A DNA stretch of 5,089 bases. It comes from Microcaldota archaeon (GTDB lineage: Archaea; Micrarchaeota; Micrarchaeia; Micrarchaeales; Micrarchaeaceae). Under the pieces are notes generated by a model. That model was not told where the DNA came from, made no database searches, and saw only the letters and a program-made list of their open reading frames with translations. The stretch covers positions 1 through 5,089 of the forward strand of contig JAJZDT010000045.1 in NCBI GenBank assembly GCA_021851535.1. The letters are read 5' to 3'. The position numbers and the translations under genes are program-made. The first letter of the stretch is position 1. Every line of letters begins with the position of its first letter. Positions 5,075 to 5,089 of the stretch are shown here, piece after piece.

Positions 5075-5089
5075 AATACCTTAATTTAC

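Noticed and set aside
5042..5089. Continuation of SufD in another reading frame after the stop
   Set aside because: The next frames give only AT-rich strings such as HKNHFNINKINFLIP before a stop, unlike SufD, so a simple one-base frameshift is not supported.

Overview
This AT-rich window has compact gene spacing, TATA-box promoters about 25-40 bases upstream of starts, and ribosome-binding sites matching the archaeal anti-Shine-Dalgarno sequence. Together with its protein families (PAC2 proteasome-assembly type, DUF192, a small basic two-repeat protein, archaeal-type SufB) this indicates an archaeon. The proteins and base composition suggest an acid-loving Thermoplasmatales-like lineage or an associated small-genome lineage (Micrarchaeota/Parvarchaeota type). 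That placement is inference; no RNA gene is present to settle it.

Layout. Positions 1-354 (minus) hold the N-terminal half of a PAC2-family protein that runs off the left edge. A 156-base divergent region (355-510) separates it from a 74-residue basic protein on the plus strand (511-735), made of two copies of a ~37-residue unit. That gene converges on a minus-strand pair, a DUF192 protein (745-1152) and upstream of it an aldehyde dehydrogenase of the 1-pyrroline-5-carboxylate dehydrogenase type (1161-2786). A second divergent region (2787-3022) separates the dehydrogenase from sufB (3023-4441). sufB is followed at 12 bases by a sufD-like gene (4454-5041) only 195 codons long, about half the family length. 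A weak terminator-like signal follows (5055-5074), and the window ends at 5089.

How it fits together. sufB and the short sufD form one apparent transcription unit for iron-sulfur cluster assembly. sufC, the ATPase partner often found next to sufB in archaea, is not in the window. A perfect 19-bp palindrome (2955-2973) sits where transcription from the sufB TATA box should begin and is a strong candidate operator. The dehydrogenase and DUF192 genes form a second likely operon, whose functional link is unclear.

The points most worth following are the palindromic operator, the half-length SufD and what it means for the SufBCD scaffold, and the two-repeat basic protein. I saw no mobile element, CRISPR array, tRNA or rRNA. 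All statements come from reading the sequence and recalling family knowledge; no search was run.
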